A stretch of DNA of 64,000 nt from Phoenix dactylifera (taxonomy: Eukaryota; Streptophyta; Magnoliopsida; Arecales; Arecaceae), in the NCBI RefSeq assembly GCF_009389715.1, contig NC_052392.1, positions 40,281,668-40,345,667 on the forward strand, written 5' to 3'. Both the position numbers and the translations under genes were made by a program. This document shows positions 59,260 through 64,000 of the stretch, piece after piece; position 1 is the first letter of the stretch; each line of letters opens with the position of its first letter. Under the pieces are notes generated by a model. The model saw only the letters and a program-made list of their open reading frames with translations. It did not search any database and was not told the DNA's origin.

Positions 59260-62200
59260 GAAAAGTATTTCATCAGGAATTTGATACTCATGATTAACTA
59301 AGTTATTCCATTAAGGTGGATATGACAAGGTTGAAAATTTGTATAATTGTTAAGCGATACAAAGGTATATATGTAATATAATTACCCCCACAGACGTGCA
59401 GAGAACTGGTCTATAGGACCACAAAATGTCACCATGAGAAATAGATGGGTGTAGGATGGTGATGGCATGCAATGATTGACACAGCCAGTATGCATTGCCT
59501 TGTTCGGCCTCACATTATACATCAGTTTGGATTCCCTGAGCCTCCTGATGTGAAACTTGGAATAGTATGCTTGTTGTTGTCTTTGCACAATAATTACCCT
59601 CATGAGTCTTTTTACTTGGATTCTCTCTCAATTTTCTACTAGATACTTCTGTGAAATTTGTCTTAACAGTTACCATGGTTTCCAGTTATGCTAAAATTTT
59701 ATGTGGGTCTGAACCTCAAGGTAGAAAGCTTTGGACATCAAATCTTACCTGAGGCACTTCCTTTTTGGCCAACTAAGCTTAGCGAGTCCAAGGCGCCTTT
59801 CCCTCACTGTGGAAAAGAACATGGTTGTTTCTTTAGGAAAAAAGAATTCCTTAGAAAAAACATAACAAGAAAATTATAGTTAAAACTTGATTTCTGGTAG
59901 ACAGAAAAAACAGAATTATTCATACTCCATGGCGACTATTTTTGCTCACTCTGTTTTTTTTCTCTTTACTGAAAGAAACACTTTAGACTTGCAACCTACT
60001 ATACAAAAAAACGGAGTCCTGATCCTCTGCAGTACAACTTTTGTTACGTACTTGGATTGCTATGATGGAAACAGAGGGCTCTCGCATAACCTTCTATCTC
60101 ATATTTTTGGCAACCATTCCACATATTTGGCATCTCAATTTCCGAGATGAGCGAGAGCTCTCCATTTCCAAGATGGATGACATAGTGGTGACCGGCATGC
60201 ACGGTGGAGAATCTATCCTCAATAGCATGTGGTCTATATGAGGGGAACCAATTATCTATGGATATAAATGGCTGACGGTCAAAGCATAGACATAGTCACA
60301 AATGACCTTGACTTATAACATTGAAATGTTTCATCTATATATGCACACACACACAAAGACACAGAAATCTTTTATTGTATGAAATGAAACTCAAAAACTC
60401 AGGATCATGTCCAGTCTGGCCCCAGTCAAGCTAAAAGGTGTTTTCTTTCTTTATGTTCTGGGTCCAGTTGGACTTCAGGACCTACAGATTTGAGCTCAGG
60501 CCCATTTTGTGAGTATCACCTCATCAGGCTTTTCAATTGGGCTGGGCCATTAACAGTCCTAAACCTAGGAGGTCTTACATGATGCTTACAAGATCCCAGG
60601 AACTAAATATTGAACCCTCAAATGCGATGATAGCGTGGCTAGGTGGCATATTTTTGTGATTGGTGAGGTTTAGGCGCTAGTATCGTCTAGTTTGCTATCG
60701 TTCCTTCAACCGATCGATCAATAGGTCTCATATACTCAATCTGTAGGAAATTCTTTCAACTTGAATTGTAAAGTATGGGGCCGATTCGAATGGATTAAGT
60801 GTGTTAGCAAACAACTACACCCTTTTACTATGCTTTCTGTAAAATGTTTTCGGACCCACCAAATGGATCAAATCTTCTGTGTATGGAATCTTATAGTTCA
60901 TACTTTCAGCTCTCATAATGCTCTCATTCCTTCTGCAAACAAAGAGTGGCTGCCTGACGAGGTGATTCCTATGCTGACTTCATTTGTGCTTTCCGCTTTC
61001 AGCTCAAGTCCATGGGCTACAGAGGTGTAAGAACCATATTAAACTCGGGGAGTCTACTCTGATGACACAAGGCAGGGATGGTAGTTGCATCTTGCTCTCA
61101 AAATCTAGGAATAGAAGAATCCAAGAATAAATATTTTTTTCCAACTTCTATGCAAGGAAGTTGAAGTTGCATACTTACAGCCGAGGAGGGTGCAAACAAA
61201 TGATGATCAACTCTATATGGATTATTCCTTGTATGCTTCAGAAGCATAATGATGACAGCATGGCCCACTAGATGCTTAAAGGGGAAGATTTGCACCCAAC
61301 AAATAATGTTGTGGACAGCAAAAGCGACAAATGTTACCTCAAGAAACAAAAGCGACAAAAGCCACTTGTTTGGAGCGTATGACACGGTTGAGTCCAGATG
61401 GATGAAAGTCTGCTATTTCGACAAATCTATCAGTTAGCTCCTTCATCATCTATTCTTCTTCTTGTTGTTGGTTTGGAAGAAGTCTTAATTTCTATTTCAA
61501 ATGCAAGCTGGAACCATATTGTTAGCTATCCTAGCTTCTTATGTTTGGTTTGCCGTATTTTTTATCAGTCATTTGCATCGGCGACGTGCTTGCAGCTTTC
61601 TTTTCTATTTAGTAAATTTGGATGGGTATATTCTCTTATCTGTTACACTTCCATTAGTTTAGCTCTTCTAATGCAAAACCACTCCTAGATTAACTTCATC
61701 GATATCATAAGTTGAGTGCCATGCATATATACCATCCGAAGCTTATCGTTCGAATCTTTTTTTTTTTTTCCTTTTCCCTATTTTTCACGGGAAAGGAGGG
61801 CTGAAGTTTATTGTTCAAATCTTGACGATAAATAATATATCGATTCAAAGTTTCTGCTTGCCAAACCAAGGTCTCATAATTCATGAATAGTTAGAGTTTC
61901 TTTTGCTCAACAGATTGGTTAAATACGAATCGACGAGATGACAGAGTTGCAGAAGGACCGCATCCAATTCTTCAAACAAAAACACATGAAAGAAAAAAAA
62001 AAAAAAAGGCACGAAGAAGGAAGAAATTAAGCAGGCTTCCACCTTAAAAACATTTTGTAGCTTTACACGTCTCTGTAGCCCCCATCGAGTTTGATGGGTC
62101 TCTCTGCGACGAAGTTTTCGACCATGGCTCACACGTATTATGGCAAACGAAACAACCAGAAAAGAAAAGCTCAAGAAAGATATCTCATTTCTATATGGCT

Positions 62201-62270
62201 GTACATCATCTTAAACCAACCTACTATTCCCTCCTGTGTTCCTCCAAGACAAAAATGGAGTCGGTGGGCG
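59260..62270. other. Region between the candidate exon and the Aux/IAA gene
   Basis: Apart from the possible exon at 59749-59806, no assigned coding sequence was found. Open stretches at 60130-60270 (minus) and 60761-61030 (plus) are unassigned. AC-rich and homopolymer tracts are present. Confidence 0.35.
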
Positions 62271-62275
62271 CGACG

Positions 62276-63875
62276 CTAGCATTTATCAGCTCTGGCGATT
62301 TTCATTCTCTTGACAGTGGTCAAGAACATCCTGCTCAAACCAAATGTAAGGGACTTAGGAGAGAGGAGGAAGAAAAGCAAGCAATGGCAAATAGAAGGAT
62401 GGAGGGAAGAATAAAGTTGGCAGGAATCATACTCCCATGGGACATCCCCCACCATCATCCAGTCTCCTTCCTTGTCTTCATAGGTCAGCACATGATCCTT
62501 GTTATTGGTAGGCACTCGGGCAATATCAGGGCCTGATCAAGAGATAACGAAGATGGTAATTCTACGGCTAATTAAATACCATATGTGCGGATGTACAAAT
62601 GCAGTGAACAATTTGATGCTGCAAATATTAATATATACAAGCTGCCCGTGTGGGTGCTTACACATAATGGAGGTCCTAAACATGCGACGAAGTGTCGTTA
62701 TTAGGCCATCATAGCCATCAAGTGCTAATAGATCCAATTTCCTGCCAATTGGAATCCCCTCCATGTAAACCTTGACGAAGAATGTCGCTGATTGCCTCTG
62801 AATCTGACGTCCTTTTTCTGTCAGTGTGCTCCTAAGAAGCGGTTTGATCGGTGGCCAATCAGATAGTTGGCCCCTGATGACCAACAAATAGAGAAGGAAA
62901 AAGAAAAAAGAAGAGAAAATTGAATAAGCTAATCTATAGATATAGATAATTATTAATCTGGAGTCGATGGAACACGAATTAAGGACTTGATCAGTCAAGT
63001 ATCCAAGGTGGAAACAAATTAACTATTGGAAGAGTTGAAAGAAGGCACGTAAATGAGGAAAATAATTACAAAAGGTGACTCTAGATTAAAAAGAAAGCAA
63101 GGCAAGGAATGAAAAGAAAGAAAAGAAACCGACTGGGGAGATGTTCTGGGTTGGAACCAGGAAGATAGCATTCCCAATTTCTTTTTCGAAAAATCAATGA
63201 AGTAATTAAACAAGGACATAATGCTATAGTTTACAGTTCGACTAGAAGGGGGGGGAAAGAAAAGGAAAATATTAGCTTAAGAATCCAAACCTGTCAAAAA
63301 AACACAAAAGACTACTGCCAATAAGAAAGAAAGGAAAACCAGAAATCAAGTACGGAAACGGAAAACAAGATTGATTAAGTTGGATGACGTAACTTTTCTC
63401 TCAAAAAAGAAAAGATGAATGAAGTCTATGATTTGGAAAGGAAAGCTCGATATATAGAGAAATACATGATCCCATTTCTGAATTTCCAGGCAATAGAGAA
63501 AGGGGATATAAAGATTAAATGAAATTCGTAAGGCTTCGAGTTCTAATGAAACGGAAAAGAAGGAAGAGAGCACATGGATATTTTTTTTAAAGCGTGTAAG
63601 CTAATAAATTAAAAAAAAAAAAAAAGAAGGAAGAGGGAGACAAGAAGAAAAGGAAAAGTAAATGAAAAGAAACAATTGGCGTAGTTTTCTTTAGGAGTGC
63701 TGTACCTTGCACTGGATGAACTATCCTGCGGAGAGGAGGTTGACAGGCTAAGTCCCAGCCTTAGATCTGTGCTCAAGTCTCTCCTTGGCTGAGAGAGAGA
63801 AGATGCAGTGGAGAGAGCAGGGTGGCTGCTGCTGTCAATGGATGAAGAAGGCGAACTCTCCTTTCCTCGTCCCAT
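62276..63875 (-). CDS. Non-canonical Aux/IAA transcriptional repressor (IAA20/IAA30-like)
   Basis: A nuclear auxin-response repressor that binds ARF proteins through its PB1 domain. Four exons on the minus strand: 63875-63706, 62873-62662, 62532-62433 and 62330-62276. All are GT..AG and in phase, giving 178 aa. Domain I has the EAR motif LRLGL (residues 38-42, in [13 protein letters not shown]). The N-terminus [16 protein letters not shown] matches the IAA20/IAA30 clade. Where the degron GWPPV should be, it has DWPPI (62-66), lacking the key Gly. Domain III is [19 protein letters not shown] and domain IV is [21 protein letters not shown], both intact. MGRGKE was chosen over an in-frame Met 31 codons upstream because it matches the clade. 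The protein is likely long-lived and insensitive to auxin-triggered TIR1/AFB turnover. Confidence 0.93.
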
Positions 63876-64000
63876 TGTAACCACACACCCACACAGAAAG
63901 AGAGAGAGAATGATGCCACCCTCTTTTGTCTGTTGTAGAAGATAGGAGCGAGAAAGATAGGAGAACAACTTAGATGGATGGAGATAGACAGCAGAAGAAT

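Noticed and set aside
60761-61030. Plus-strand ORF with SANKEWLPDEVIPMLTSF
   Set aside because: Looks partly protein-like but has no family match that I know and no supporting exons.
1-64000. tRNA, rRNA, CRISPR and organelle-derived inserts
   Set aside because: Looked for by eye (tRNA B-box-like GGTTCGA with clover-leaf context, tandem spacers). Nothing convincing was found; a tRNA or miRNA scan program would be needed to exclude small RNAs.

Overview
This is a plant nuclear window, very probably from a monocot. The repeat types and codon use suggest a palm, but that is inference. Host genes have short exons and GT..AG introns. They are separated by long AT-rich spacers filled with old LINEs, LTR-derived fossils, a miniature LTR family and DNA-transposon remnants. 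Nothing prokaryotic or organellar was recognised.

Layout. 1-2860: a decayed Ty1/copia pol fossil split by a LINE. 3807-8510 (-): a six-exon group IIb WRKY transcription factor with W-box cores upstream. 8950-18100: gene-poor spacer. 18165-19584 (+): a small, probably plastid, membrane protein gene that appears frameshifted near its end. 21232-25448 (-): a three-exon peroxisomal DHNA-CoA-type thioesterase with a 3.5 kb intron and a C-terminal AKL signal. 26150-30760: AT-rich repeats, LINE insertions and a TRIM. 31588-31800 (+): a 70-aa protein with a DUF761-like end. 32176-32611: an intact TRIM. 33140-34577: a hAT-like element. 37320-37716: a CACTA end inside another TRIM copy. 38026-38440 (+): a conserved 103-aa plant protein of unknown function. 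39446-41688: a solo LTR carrying a minisatellite. 46149-46889 (-): a type I (M-gamma) MADS-box gene. 49283-50495 (+): a GH19 chitinase. 54300-54463: a MITE rich in GGTACC palindromes. 54539-54868: a damaged TRIM. 55053-57230 (+): an intronless PLS-DYW pentatricopeptide protein. 59144-59249 (-): a candidate terminal exon of an unidentified gene. 62276-63875 (-): a four-exon Aux/IAA repressor of the IAA20/IAA30 type with a defective degron.

The genes form no operon or shared pathway. They cover defence and stress (WRKY, chitinase), phylloquinone metabolism (thioesterase), auxin signalling (Aux/IAA), endosperm-type MADS regulation and organellar RNA editing (PPR-DYW). No clearly new biological system was found. 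The most useful results are splice-level gene models that simple ORF calling misses (WRKY, thioesterase, Aux/IAA), the probable frameshift in the 18165 gene, the degenerate Aux/IAA degron, and several transposon insertions dated by intact target-site duplications.
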